Source: Piper betle (taxonomy: Eukaryota > Streptophyta > Magnoliopsida > Piperales > Piperaceae). From it: a DNA stretch of 64,000 bases. The notes under the pieces were generated by a model. It was not told the DNA's origin. It did no database searches and worked only from the letters and a program-made list of their open reading frames with translations. Shown here in pieces: positions 1 to 11,655 of this stretch. Where the stretch lies: the NCBI GenBank assembly GCA_033002965.1, contig JAURVB010007694.1:62001-126000 (forward strand). The letters are read 5' to 3'. The stretch's first letter is position 1. Each line of letters starts with the position of its first letter. A program made the position numbers and the translations under genes.

Positions 1-240
1 CCGGCGACCGTCGCCGCCACGATCAGGTGGTCGCCTCAGCACCAGCGACCACCCAGTGACCCTCCCCGACCGGAACGGAGGCCAGCGCCGCCCATCCCGG
101 CCGGATCTCCACACCACCACGACCGGCCTCTGTTTTATGTATTTTCCGGCGAGCCGCCACCTCCGTTGGCCTCATCGACCTTGTAGATGAGTCGGGCTCG
201 CCGAGCCGGTTCCAATGGTACCCTACATGACCCCTATCCA

Positions 241-3198
241 TGTAACACCCCAAATCCGGTCCACACTCGTGAACCGAACCGGCATGTTACAGGCCCCGGT
301 TAGGTCGGCTAACCCGAACCTAACTCGTGCGGATCCAATCTCGGCGTCTTAAGATGAAGATCCAACTTGCTATATGTATGTATGAATGCATAAAACCCTA
401 ACAGGATACTACATGGATGACATGCAACCAAGTTTCACACCAACACAATTACGATTAAAATCGATGAAAATTCTGAAATAAAGCGAACAGGATTTCCCCC
501 TAAAGGTGCAATTAGGGTCCACCCTGTCAAAATAAAATAATATATATATGTATAAATATATACACATGCATCCATGATTTCATTCACACAACATCTAACA
601 TATTATGAATTCATTCTGAAGCTGGGGTTTCAACCCACCATGCTTCCATTGCGCATCTCTGATCGTATTCACATTCTATCATGTCTCATGCATTGGAACA
701 CGTCATTCACAATATAATAACATAACAACACAAAATTAAACATTCAAAAATCTAACATGTGTGTGTGCAGAAGACCTCATTGCTCCTCCGTCCTGGCCGG
801 CCCATCCGTCTCGTGCTTATCACCTACATATATATAGGAAAAACGTCAGTAACAAGCGTTACTGGTCCGGAAAACAAAATAACTATACCAAACTGGCTAT
901 GAGAGCAAACTCTCATCTGAAAGAAATCATCATACTCCACGTGAACACTCTGAAGGGCACTACTGAGGAGCCACTGGGCTGCAGACCCGGTAGCATCCCG
1001 AACTTACTAATCTGCTGCTGGTACTGTGCTACTCTCAGCACTTCTTTTTCAGTACTTCTCATGAAACTTTATCCTAAGCCCTCTCCGAACCTCCATATCT
1101 CTCCTGGCCTTGAGCACGAAGGCCGAGTACTCTCAGGCAGTCGCCTTTAGTACCCTTTGAACCACAAGTCCGGACATGCGCTGTACTAAACAGTACCCGT
1201 AAACCTCCACGTTCTCCGGGTGTGAGGAACTCAAACGCGGAGTTGTCAGGATCCCTCGGGAATGGAACAGTCCGCTGGCACTAATCCAGAGCCCGCTTTG
1301 ACTGTCACGGCATCCTCTGCATGGTACGTGCAGTCGGTTTCTCCATCTCTCGTCTCACTGAAAACTCGATAAAACTATATATATAGGCCTGGGAAGGGAT
1401 TCATATAATAGGCCCGAAGGCAACTTGTGGTGGAGCTTGTTTTCGAAATCATCCTCGAGGGATCTCATCCTCGAGGGGTTATTAATCCGGAAAATATTCG
1501 ATTAAATGACCCGAGTTAAGTGGGATCCAACAAAACACCACTTAACCCGTCCTGCAAATAATAACATAAACATGCAATAGAAAAGCGTAAAACAAGACGA
1601 GTCCTAAACGGACCTGGTAGAAGCTCCAAGCGTGTCATCGCGCCTAGGCGGCGAGCTCCTATTCCGTACCTACACATCAAAACTAAATACTAACGCCCGC
1701 TAACTAAATGATGCATCAAACTCGTCATATAATCAACACCATACGAATAACATTCATCAACAGTCAAGTAATCATAATGTGAAAATAATTCTAAGTCATC
1801 CTATTCATACCACTTTTATACTATTTTTCTAAGTTGTGTCATACTCGATTAACATGCTCATATTTACTTATCTCACTAGACTACTTATCCTCCATACACT
1901 ATCAATCACATCATATAACTTCATTCATACTCTAACATTCATCATGATAATTAATCAACCCTAGCATGCTATGCTAACAATTATTATCAATTTTAAATAA
2001 ATCAATCGGAGGTAATTATACCTCACGTCGTCGGCAATCGGCGACGGCTAGGGTTCCGTCGCGCGTCTCGGAGCTCAAATTCGGCGCTCATCGGCGTCCG
2101 AAGCTCGATCTGGCTCCACTGGGTGAGCCCCGCGGAAGATCCGGTGATTTCCGGCGAATTCCAGAAATTCCGATTTCCGGCGGTTTTCCGGCAGCTGCTG
2201 GCGGTTTTCCGGCGACTTCCGGTGGTTTTCCGGCGTCAATCGCCGGCGACGTCTACTGATCGGAAAGGGGTCGTGTTGGGTACCCTCGGAACCGGCTCGG
2301 CGAGCCCGACTCATCTACGAGGTCGACGCGGCCAACGGAGGTGGCGGCTCGCCGGAAAATCCCTAAAACAGAGCGGCGGCGTGGTGGTGTGGAGATCCGG
2401 CCGGGATGGGCGGCGCTGGCCACCGTTCCGGTCGGGGAGGGTCACTGGGTGGTCGCTCATGCTGAGGCGACCACCTGATCATGGCGGCGATGGTCGCCGG
2501 CGGCGAAATCGACGGCGCGACCAAAGTTGGCCGCGGCGCTATGCACGACGATTCCGGCGTCACGGCGGCCCGATTGGGGCCGGACTTGGTCGGGGCAGCA
2601 TGGCGACGGCGTCGCCGAGCTGGGCGGCGTCGATCGACGGCCGGGCGGCGCCGACAGCGGCGGCGGTGGCGCGCGAACGGGGGCGGCGCGGCACGAGGGT
2701 TTGGGCGTGAGGGAGAAAACGTCGGGGTTGTGTGTGGTGGCAAACTCGTAAATAATACTTGACTCGTCTCCGGCTCGAGTCAAGTATCATAACTAACTCG
2801 TATTAAATCCTAAAAAATTTCATAAAAATCGGGAAAAATCCCGTAAAATCAAACAACACCAAAAAAATTATAATGACATGCTCTAGAACTATCAACCCAC
2901 CCCAAACTGCCCGAACGCGTCCTAACGCGGTAAACGGCCTAATATTAATTCTACGATCCACTATATATAAAAGTAATAAAAAAATGACTGGCATACTCTC
3001 ATATATCTGATAACTCATTCTGTTCTGCTGTATTCATGACGTTATCATCATATATTTGGGTACGCATGACCCTCATAGCTCATACACGAGACCGGCATCG
3101 GCTCGGTACACGTGTCCTGAAACTGACTCAACTCGAAAATAACGGTCGACCCGACCGGTTCTGAATATAAAACCCTAACTCGAATCGTGGGTTTTACA
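241..3198 (-). mobile_element. Solo LTR (family A), minus strand, nested in a sibling LTR
   Basis: The + strand reads TGTAACACCCC at 241 and GGGTTTTACA at 3198, so the element is TG...CA bounded and lies on the minus strand (2958 bp). It is flanked by a perfect 5-bp duplication, ATCCA (236-240 and 3199-3203), as made by a retroelement integrase. No internal region, primer site or polypurine tract is present, so it is a solo LTR from LTR-LTR recombination. Removing it and one duplication joins the two halves of the + strand LTR. The two opposite LTRs make a long inverted repeat. Proline/arginine-rich ORFs at 2100-2750 exist in several overlapping frames and come from the CpG-rich block. Confidence 0.93.
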
Positions 3199-4102
3199 AT
3201 CCAGCTTGTAGATACCACCGGCAATTGTCGCCGGAAAACCGCTAGCAGCTGCCGGAAAACCGCCGGAAAATCGGAATTTTTGGAATTCGCCAGAATTCAC
3301 CGGATCTTCCGTGGGGCTCACCCGGTGGAGCCCGATCGAGCTTCGGACGCCGATGAGCGCCGAATTTGAGCTCCGAGACGCGCGACGGAACCCTAGCCGT
3401 CGCCGATTGCCGACGACGTGAGGTATAATTACCTCCGATTTGATTATTTAAAATTGATGATAATTGTTAGCATAACGTGCTAGGGTTGATTAATTATCAT
3501 GATTAATGTCTTGACCATGAATAAAGTAAAGATGTGCATGATGAGATTGTTAGTGAATGAATAGTAAGTGATCTAATGAGGTAGATCGAGTTGAGCATGC
3601 TAATCGAGTAATGTAACTTAGGAAAAATACAATAAAATTGGTAGGAATAGGATGGGTAGAATTATTTTCATATTTATGATTAGTGATGCGATTAATGTTT
3701 AATGATGGATGAAACGATGAGTTGCATGATGAGATTAAGTGTGAGTGAAGAGTAAGCGATCTAATGAAGTAGATCAGGTCAGAGCATGATAAGTGACCAC
3801 GACATAAGTTACAGACACGTAATAAAATTAGTATGAATAGGATGAGCTAGGATTAATTAATCTTTATGATTTTCTGATTGTTATGTTGATGGATGCTTGC
3901 ATTGTGATTGTGATGTTATTGAGTTTGATGCATCATTTAGTTAGCGGGCGTTAGTATTTAGTTTTGATGTGTAGGTACGGAGTAGGAGCTCGCCGCTTAG
4001 GCGCGATGACACGCTTGGAGCTTCTACCAGGTCCGTTTAGGACTTCTCTCTGATTTTTATGATCTTGTCTATTGTATGTTTGATTTATTGTCTGCAGGAC
4101 GG

Positions 4103-4134
4103 GTTAAGTGGCGTTTTATCGGATCCCACTTAAC
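4103..4134 (+). promoter_or_regulatory. Conserved LTR hairpin 1 (family A copy)
   Basis: GTTAAGTGG (4103-4111) pairs with CCACTTAAC (4126-4134) around a 14-nt loop containing TTTTATCGGATC. The same position in other LTRs of this window has different but still paired stems; see the findings. It lies upstream of the TATA-like run at 4263. Confidence 0.6.
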
Positions 4135-4783
4135 TCGGGCCATTTAACCGAACATTTTCCGGATTAATAACCCCTCGAGGATGAGATCCCTCGAGGTTGA
4201 TTTCGAAAACAAGATCCACCACAAGTTGCCTTCGGGCCTATTATATGAATCCCTACCCAGCCCTATATATATATATGTAGTTTTTCGCGTTTTCAGTGAG
4301 ACGAGAGATGGAGAAATCGACTGCACGTACCATGCAGAGGATGCCGTGACAGTCAAAGCGGGCTCTGGATTAGTGCCAGCGGACTGTTCCATTCCCGAGG
4401 GATCCTGATAACTCCGCGTTTGAGTTCCTCACACCCGGAGAACGTGGAGGTTTACGGGTACTGTTTAGTACAGCGCATGTCCGGACTTGTGGTTCAAAGG
4501 GTACTAAAGGCGACTGCCTGAGAGTACTCGGCCTTCGTGCTCAAGGCCAGGAGAAATATGGAGGTAAGGAGAGGGCTTAGGATAAAGTTTCACGAGAAGT
4601 ACTGAAAAGAAGTGCCGAGAGCGGCATAGTACCAGCAGCAGTAAGTTCGGGATGCTACCGGGTCTGCAGCCTAGTGGCTCCTCAGTAGTGCCCTTCAGAG
4701 TGTTCACGTGGAGTATGATGTTTTCTTTCATATGAGAGTTTGCTCTCATAGCCAGCTTGTTATAGTTATTTTATTTTCCGGAC

Positions 4784-4801
4784 CAGTAACACTTGTTACT
4801 G
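4784..4801 (+). promoter_or_regulatory. Conserved LTR hairpin 3 followed by a TATA-like run
   Basis: CAGTAAC (4784-4790) pairs with GTTACTG (4795-4801) around ACTT. About 15 bp downstream is a TATACTATATGTAGG-like run. The same arrangement occurs at 10240-10290, 30345-30390, 42441-42481 and 52420-52455, so it is a conserved part of the 3' third of these LTRs. Its role (core promoter or RNA structure) is unknown. Confidence 0.5.
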
Positions 4802-5115
4802 ACGTGTTTTTATACTATATGTAGGTAATAATCACGAGTTGGAGGAGCCAGCTTGGACGGAGGAGCAATGAGGTCTTGTACATACACACATGTTAGATTT
4901 CTGAATGTTTAATTTTGTGTTATTATGTTATTATATTGTGAATGACATGATTAAATGTTTGAGCATGATGATATGATGTGAATGAAATGCTAAGACACGA
5001 TAACAGAATGCAAAATATGATCAGAGTTGAGCAGCGGAAGCGTAGTGGGTTGAGACCCAAGCTTCAGAATGAATTCATAATATGTTAGATTTTGTGTGAA
5101 TGAAATCATGGATGC

Positions 5116-5161
<46 letters not shown>

Positions 5162-6184
5162 ACAGGGTGGGCCCATAATTGCACTTTTAGGGGAGACCCT
5201 GACGGTTTTATTTCAGGATTTTTACCGTAATTGTAATGATGTGAAAATTGGTTGCATGTCATCCATGTAGTATCATGTTAGGGTTTTATGAATTTATCCA
5301 TGCATGACAAGTCGTATCTACATCTTAAGACGCCGAGATTGGATCCGTATGAGTTAGGTTCGGGTTAGCCGACCTAACCGGGGCTGGTAACATGCTGGTT
5401 CGGTTCACGAGTGCGAACCGGATTTGGGGTGTTACACCTAACATCTATTTTTTTTCCATGGACAAAATATCACTAATCATGACATAATCTCACCAATGCA
5501 AAAAAGAAAAAACTGCTACCAACTTTAATGGATGAAAAATTAAAAAATTATCATAATAATTAAAAAAAATGTAGGAATGAACCCAACTTGCTATTTAAGA
5601 ATCTTCCCGAATCGACCGAAGGCATCTTCCAACTACCAATCAGTAGTCTCCCAAGACAAACCCCCAACAAAAATCTGTATCTTTTGCTTGCTGCCCATCG
5701 CCACCTAACCAAGAAACCCTTCTTCTCACTTCTCAGATTACAATGCAACACAACGAATGAAAGCAACCAAAACTGAAAAGAAAACACAAAAGTGCGCACC
5801 TGTTCCTACCGAGGCCGAAGGAGGAGGATACTTGGAGCAACTTCTACATAGTTGCTAGCATAAGAAACCCTAGGTCTCTACAATTCAAATTTTGGAGCTT
5901 GATTTTTTTGTTTGATGTTTAGGGTTTTGGTTGAGGGGAGACGACCCCCGGGTAAGACGTTACCAAAAAGCCCATTTACTGAACTTATATTTTTTTTTCT
6001 ATTTTTTAAATTTTATTTTTTACTTAAAAAAGAAAAGAAAATTTTCATCATTTGCAAATTTTTTTTCTTGGCTTTGGGATGTCATCTTTTTCAATTGCAC
6101 ACTTATTAAGCGACAAATATTTTTTTACCATCAAATTTCTCTAGCTATTAGTGCCATAATTAAGGCCATAGTTTAAAGTACTAT

Positions 6185-6511
6185 ACGGTGACCCAAATTT
6201 TTAAATGGTATGACTCGCTGCGATTTAAAATGTGTTTTAAGTAGGTAAGTGATATTATGTATATTATTATATTATATTGTCAAGTCGAGTTCAAGTTAAA
6301 CTACGAGTTGATTTTGAGTCGAGTTTGAGTTATAATCAAGTCGAGTCGAGTCAAGTCAAACACTACCTTGTTTAAACTTGACTTATAAGATTTGAGTTCT
6401 ACTCATGTTCGAGCTCGTGTATTTAAATGTCGAGTTTTGAGCCGAGTCATGTTGAGTAAAGCCGAACCCCAAATACTACATGAGCTAACTCGCTCAATTA
6501 ACAACCTTATA
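6185..6511 (+). repeat. Truncated copy of the hAT-like non-autonomous element
   Basis: The run of GAGTCGAGTT/CAAGTCGAG motifs ending in CGCTCAATTAACAACCTTA matches by eye the right half of the element at 29113-29944, which ends CGCTCAATTAGTAGCCTTA. The left half with the other terminal inverted repeat is missing. Confidence 0.6.
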
Positions 6512-7543
6512 ATAATAACTAAGTTTTAATATTTTCTATCACAAACCACCAAAATTTTAAATTTATATCACATATATCTAGATCTCAAATTTTTATATCA
6601 CTTATAATCAATTCATATTTTTTAAGAATATTTAACTCATAATATTTGCTTTATTAACATTAGTACCCTTAATCTAATTTTAAAATTTCTCAACATATTT
6701 ATTTGTGTTTTATATAATAAATTATATTTCATTTAAAAAAATATTCATAATAAAAATATATTTGATAAAACAAACATTTTATTTTTTTAATAAAATATGA
6801 CAATTTCAAATTAACATTTAGAACATCTAAAAATAATTTTTTTTAATTTTTGATGGTCTAAATTTTAAATTTCTTTTTAATTTTCCAAATTTCAATAAAA
6901 AATATTTTCTTGCATTTTATTTCATCAACAAAATGGTTTTATATTCTACTTAATATTTATCAGTTAATTTTCTATTTATACATATAAAGCTAGTAAAAAA
7001 TTATAAGTTTTATTTATTACATATTTTGGTATAAATAAAAATAAATCTTAAAGGTATTTTTGTCATTATTTAAAAAATAATAGAATTTGGTCCTAATATA
7101 AATAGCTATTTCTAATATAAATTTGCAAACTTGACTATTTTTTAAGGAAAATTTTGAAATGTGGCTATTTATAATATTTTTATTTTTTTCTTTTAGTTTT
7201 TTCAGACAAAAATACGAGTGGGATTCACTTGGCTGTAGACTCCGAACATGTTTTGGTTCAACCGTTTTGTTTGGTTTAAGGGAAAATATCATAAATAACT
7301 AAGTTTCAATATTTTCTATTATAAATGATCAAAAAGTTAAATTTATATCACATATAGTTTGACTTAAATTTTTTATTTTGCCTATAGCCAATTTATATAA
7401 TTTAAGAATATTTTAATCATAATACTTATTTTAATGACATAAATACCATTAAAATGAATGATATTTCATTTTTAAAATAAAATATTCATAATAAAAATAT
7501 ATTGGATAAAACAAATGTTTTAATTTTTAATAAAATGTGACAA
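6511..7543 (+). repeat. Two diverged direct repeats of about 250-300 bp, spaced about 785 bp
   Basis: The block starting AACTAAGTTTTAATATTTTC near 6511 recurs starting AACTAAGTTTCAATATTTTC near 7296. Both run on through TTAAATTTATATCACATATA, AATTTAAGAATATTT and ATAAAACAAA to TAAAATATGACAA / TAAAATGTGACAA. The second copy is cut exactly where the LTR at 7544 begins. Origin unknown. Confidence 0.7.
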
Positions 7544-10500
7544 TGTAAAACCCAACTTTGGGTTAAGATTTTACCCACTTGTAGCTTGCCCGGTTTGGCC
7601 TAGTCTCAAGTAGATTCAAGCTCGCTCAAGCGAGACCAATTTTCAGATCATGAGTATCAGGCCCAGATACTTGTATGAGTTAGTTATGGTGGTGAGTATA
7701 CCCAACATACAGATGATAGGTTCAGTTATCCTATAGCAGCACACGAGTTATTAATGTATACACGAGTTATACATATGATTTTTTTGTAGGTTAGCCAAGG
7801 TTTAGGTTTATATTTAGGTTGTTGCAGCGTTTAGTATCCATTTAGGATTTTCAGGGTATCTCGTTTGCATGCATCATAGGGATTTTCGATCACAAGATTA
7901 TACCCTTGTGGACCTAGCTTGATTGAGTCATAAGTTTTCACTCGATTGAGTTCAAGGTTCGAGGCCCATTTAGCCTTCTAGCCTCAATTTTTGCCTATAG
8001 AGTCATTTTTAGGACTCGAGGCCGTTTTGACTTTGGACAGTCTCGATCCGAACTTTCCATCCATATGTATATTGCATATGCCCATAGGTGGGTCTCACTA
8101 GACCATGAGTTGTCAAACGTTTAGATCGTGCTACTTCCAAGATCTGAATTGTCCACGTCTGCCCTAGCATTCTCCCTTTGATTTTCAGTGACTTTCCCAC
8201 ATTTTCGGAGCTTTGCACCCATAGCGTTGTTGCCACTTTGGCTCGCCATCGGGGAGTCTTTGATTCACCCTCAGGAACTAGACCAGCACCCCCATGATCG
8301 CCTCACGACCGGCTTTCTATCCGTACCTTTCATGACCACCGGCATTGACACAGTTGCCATTTGCGACAGAGTTTTTACGGCCGACTTCTGCTGCCACCGC
8401 CGCTATTCAAGCCATTTTTAGGCATCAGCGAGCCACCTTCGACTGATCCGACCACCCACAAAGCTTCATCTTACCAAGATCTCCATTTTGAGACCACCCA
8501 TGGCCACTGTCGTGGCCGCGATCACCACCAACAGCTCCACTGCACCTGTAGCGGTTCCTCCTTCTTTTTAGTTGTTCTTCAGCTAGCCAGCGACCAAACT
8601 CTAGCGATCACCACCACCATCATGTTTCTCGTTGCATGGGATGTCGATCCCAACTAGCGACGACCCCAACCGCGCGCCAACGACATTTTCTGGCAATGGG
8701 CAACACCCACCCTGTTGGACCTGTTTGACCAAGTTCGTGTTCACCTGCTTGCATTCACGTCTGCGTCCCCCTACCGATTTTGTTCACCAGCACGCTAGCC
8801 CTGTCTAACTTATCCCGTCCATGTTCATTTCTGCCCAGTCAACCCAACCCATTTTCCAGTTGACCAAGACCAACTTGGTTCAGCCCATTTGATGGTTTAG
8901 CTCATTTCAAGCCCTTTTCGGCTGTTTTTAGTAATTCAAAGACCTTTACATTAGTTTGGCTACATATTCACATTATTTAGCATATTTTGATGTTATAAGT
9001 GTTTTTATTTGTTTATTTATTTATTCATTATTATTTATTTATTTTTATTTATATGTTAATCGTATATGATGAATATTTACATGATTATTTATTATTATTA
9101 ATATTATATTTACTTATGAATTTAGTCTTAATATGTTTACTAAATTGCATATATTTATTTATTTATATATTTTTTATTTATTATTTGTTCGTTGCGTGTA
9201 CCTTATTATTTATTTATATTTAATTACGTATTCCGTATTAGATAACTACGATATTATTATTATTCATGATTAATTAAAATTAACTAATTGTTTATTTATT
9301 TATGTATATATTTTTATAGAATAATTATGTATTTATTTACTTATTTATTTATTTATATATTTACTAGCACGAGTAAACACGAGTATATGTTGTATTTACT
9401 CATGCTTAGCCATGTATTTATATAACACAATTATGTTATTACTTTATGGTTAGAGTATTGTTATTTTAATGTATATATTATTTATCTATTTATTCATGAG
9501 TGTATTTATTTATCTATTTATTTAATATTTGTTTATTAGTTATTTTTCTTATTACGTTTCGATTTGCGTATTGTATGTTTAGTTATAGGTTTATTTAGTA
9601 GTCTTCTTTATTAGGATATACCGATGATGTGGGCACACACCACGAACATGCATCATCTACAAATATTAGTATTTTACTTAACAGTGGGTTTCGATGTTAA
9701 TTACGGAGTCTGAGCTCGCCGTAGATGTGACGATGTGCTTGGAGCTTGGACTACATGTCCATATGACTCTCCCTTTGCTTGATCTCTTCTTGACTCCCTG
9801 TGTGTCGAGTTTAACTATATTTTAGGCGTAGGATGACATCGGCAGCATTTTATCGGATCCCTCCGATGTTGGGCCATTTAGTCGTGTTTTCTACACATGT
9901 TTAATAAAAGTTCAAGTTTGAGACCCCTTGATGGTTTTCTAAAGATAAGATCCTGAAACTAAGTATTCAATCCTCTCCCAAGTATTAGGGTATTACATAG
10001 TGCAACACATTTTTGGAATTTATGGCACTAACTTTACCATTCCTTTTGCCACTCAAGTATCGTGACAGGTGTAATATGGAGGATATGAGGGCGTAAGTAT
10101 TGTATGCATGAATATGAATATTAATCGTGCATGCGTGCTAATACTTGTTTAAATATGTTTGCTTAACGCCTAGTGTGAGACAATTCTGAAGTTTCCTAAT
10201 TGGTAATAGAATATCCATTTGCCGGTTTGTATTAGTTATTTTTTGGACCAATAACACTTGTTACTGACATTTTTTATATTATATATGTAGGTCTTCAATC
10301 ATCATTCAACTTTGGTGGGAGGATAGATAAACACTACACACACTTAAGCTCAACGTAATTATTTATTATTATTATTATTTATATTTGATGTGTTTTGACA
10401 TATATTTAACAATGCCTTTCATTCTCATGGTGCCAAACAGGTTGTTTTGATCTATTTTATTGATCGAGTCTTATCGACCATCAACTTTAGACATGACTTG

Positions 10501-10557
10501 AATTAATCGTAATATTTCTGATTTGGTTCTTAAGTGAACTAAAATCGAGGTGTTACA
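7544..10557 (+). mobile_element. 5' LTR of a non-coding LTR element (LARD-like), copy a
   Basis: The LTR starts TGTAAAACCC at 7544 and ends GAGGTGTTACA at 10557 (3014 bp). A primer-binding site for initiator tRNA-Met follows at 10560. It contains a long TTTA-rich low-complexity stretch (9000-9560), a paired motif at 9836-9869, and near its end the AATAACACTTGTTACTG hairpin followed by TATTATATATGTAGG. It is colinear with the partial copies at 11656-13940 and 14010-16725 plus 26047-26689. Small ORFs inside (for example 8361-8657) resemble nothing recognised. Confidence 0.85.
9836..9869 (+). promoter_or_regulatory. Conserved LTR hairpin 1 (LARD copy a)
   Basis: ACATCGG (9836-9842) pairs with CCGATGT (9863-9869). 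The loop keeps ATTTTATCGGATCC and GGGCCATTTAG follows, as in family A, but the stem sequence is entirely different from GTTAAGTGG/CCACTTAAC. Confidence 0.6.
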
Positions 10558-11655
10558 GTTGGTATCAGAGCCATGTTTTGTCGATTTAGATGGAAGACTT
10601 TTGTTTTGAGCCAAGTGTGTAGAGTTGTCCTTGGCCAAGCCAACAAGTATTTCCTGGGTCTTTTCTTAGGATTTCAGATTGTGTGCTCAGTTAGACTTGA
10701 GCAGTGCTTGCTTTAGTGTTAACGGTTATAAAAGTTTTGAGAAGTTATGAGATCATGGTTTAGTAGACGCCAGCAGGGATCTCACTGGAATGTCATGACA
10801 AGCTCAAAGACGCACCTTTCCTTTTCCTGCCAAAGATTTGGACGACATAAGAGTGTCCACATGCTCACTAGCTGAGGTTGGGTTAGATGGTAACCAAGAG
10901 TACCTAGAACTGTGGCAACTACATTGCCGTATTTGCCCATTTTTCGTATGTCACCACATCAGTCCTTTCTTGGAACATAGTGTACATTGCAAGATAGAGT
11001 TATAAGAGATGACACCTGTAGGAAGCTTGGAGTATGGAGATACTCACGTAGTTACGTGGCACATGACCATTGAGCATCGACTGCCTTAAATAGAACCAAT
11101 AGGCTTAGATTGAGGTCTATATTAAGGAACATAGACCTTCAGATAGATCCTTGTGGATAGAGGATGTGACTATGCCAACAGATCCACTTAAGCACTTAGA
11201 ACACTTGGATAACAGATGAGAGTTTGGGCAGATGACTTGGATGAACCACTTCCTGAAAATAACAGTGGATGAGGATGAGTAGTGAGATAGATCTATAGAT
11301 CCCATGGATACTTCACCACCTCCCCCTCTTCCACTAGTATATGTCTGTTCCAACAATATTGTTGGCCACTCTTCAACAGACATAGGCAGGAAAACACCTA
11401 GAATGAGCAAGATTACATTTGACCACAGATTTAGATCGGTTGACTGGATTTCACTTGATTTGCCAAGGCCAGGTCAGTGATTGATGTTGAGAGCCAATCA
11501 GCGCTTATGTGAACAATTACTCCAGATTCCAGGAGACCAGTGTGGGCTCAACATTATCTTTCTATCATACGTGTCACCACTATGATCCAGACCTCTCAGG
11601 ATCAGATATGCATAGTTGGATAACCTGAGCCGAGTTGTTGGCAGCTACCTCTGGG
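10558..11655 (+). mobile_element. Internal region of the LARD-like element (no gag-pol), left copy
   Basis: This region begins with the primer-binding site and runs about 1.1 kb without any gag, protease, reverse transcriptase or integrase motif in any frame. It matches the second internal copy (26690-27487 continuing at 44978), for example TTTGACCACAGATTTAGA near 11420 against TTTGACCACTGATTTAGA near 45032. This suggests a non-autonomous element mobilised by another element's proteins. The right end is a deletion junction: sequence passes directly into the middle of an LTR at about 11656. Confidence 0.65.
10560..10575 (+). other. Primer-binding site, initiator tRNA-Met
   Basis: TGGTATCAGAGCCATG begins 2 bases after the LTR end. 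It fits the 3' end of plant initiator tRNA-Met, the usual primer of plant Ty3 elements. Confidence 0.85.

Larger units (their letters stand above)
1..5436 (+). mobile_element. Long LTR of a Ty3-type element (family A), + strand, 5' end outside window, split by a nested solo LTR
   Basis: Bases 1-240 and 3204-5436 together form one LTR that ends in GGGGTGTTACA at 5436. Aligned by eye to the nested antisense copy, base 1 corresponds to about base 2500 of that copy, so roughly 700 bp of this LTR lie before the window. The order is a CpG-rich block, telo-box-like AACCCTAGCC near 3390, GAGGTATAAT, an AT-rich stretch, paired motifs near 4103-4134 and 4170, a TATA-like run near 4263, a hairpin at 4784-4801, and a (TA)n tract at 5119-5157. 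No primer-binding site follows 5436, so this is a 3' LTR or a solo LTR. No coding function is claimed for the ORFs in it. Confidence 0.85.
5437..7543. other. AT-rich intergenic spacer with old repeats; no gene recognised
   Basis: No ORF here resembles a known protein; the 60-90 aa frames are lysine/phenylalanine-rich by base composition. The stretch holds a truncated hAT-like fragment (about 6185-6511) and a pair of diverged direct repeats (6511-6815 and 7296-7543). Confidence 0.7.

Noticed and set aside
5560..6176. Small ORFs of 60-80 codons on both strands
   Set aside because: Phe/Lys-rich by base composition, overlapping on both strands, with no motif or gene-like context.
11117..11410. 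97-codon minus-strand ORF in the LARD-like internal region
   Set aside because: Not preserved in the second internal copy and without any known motif.
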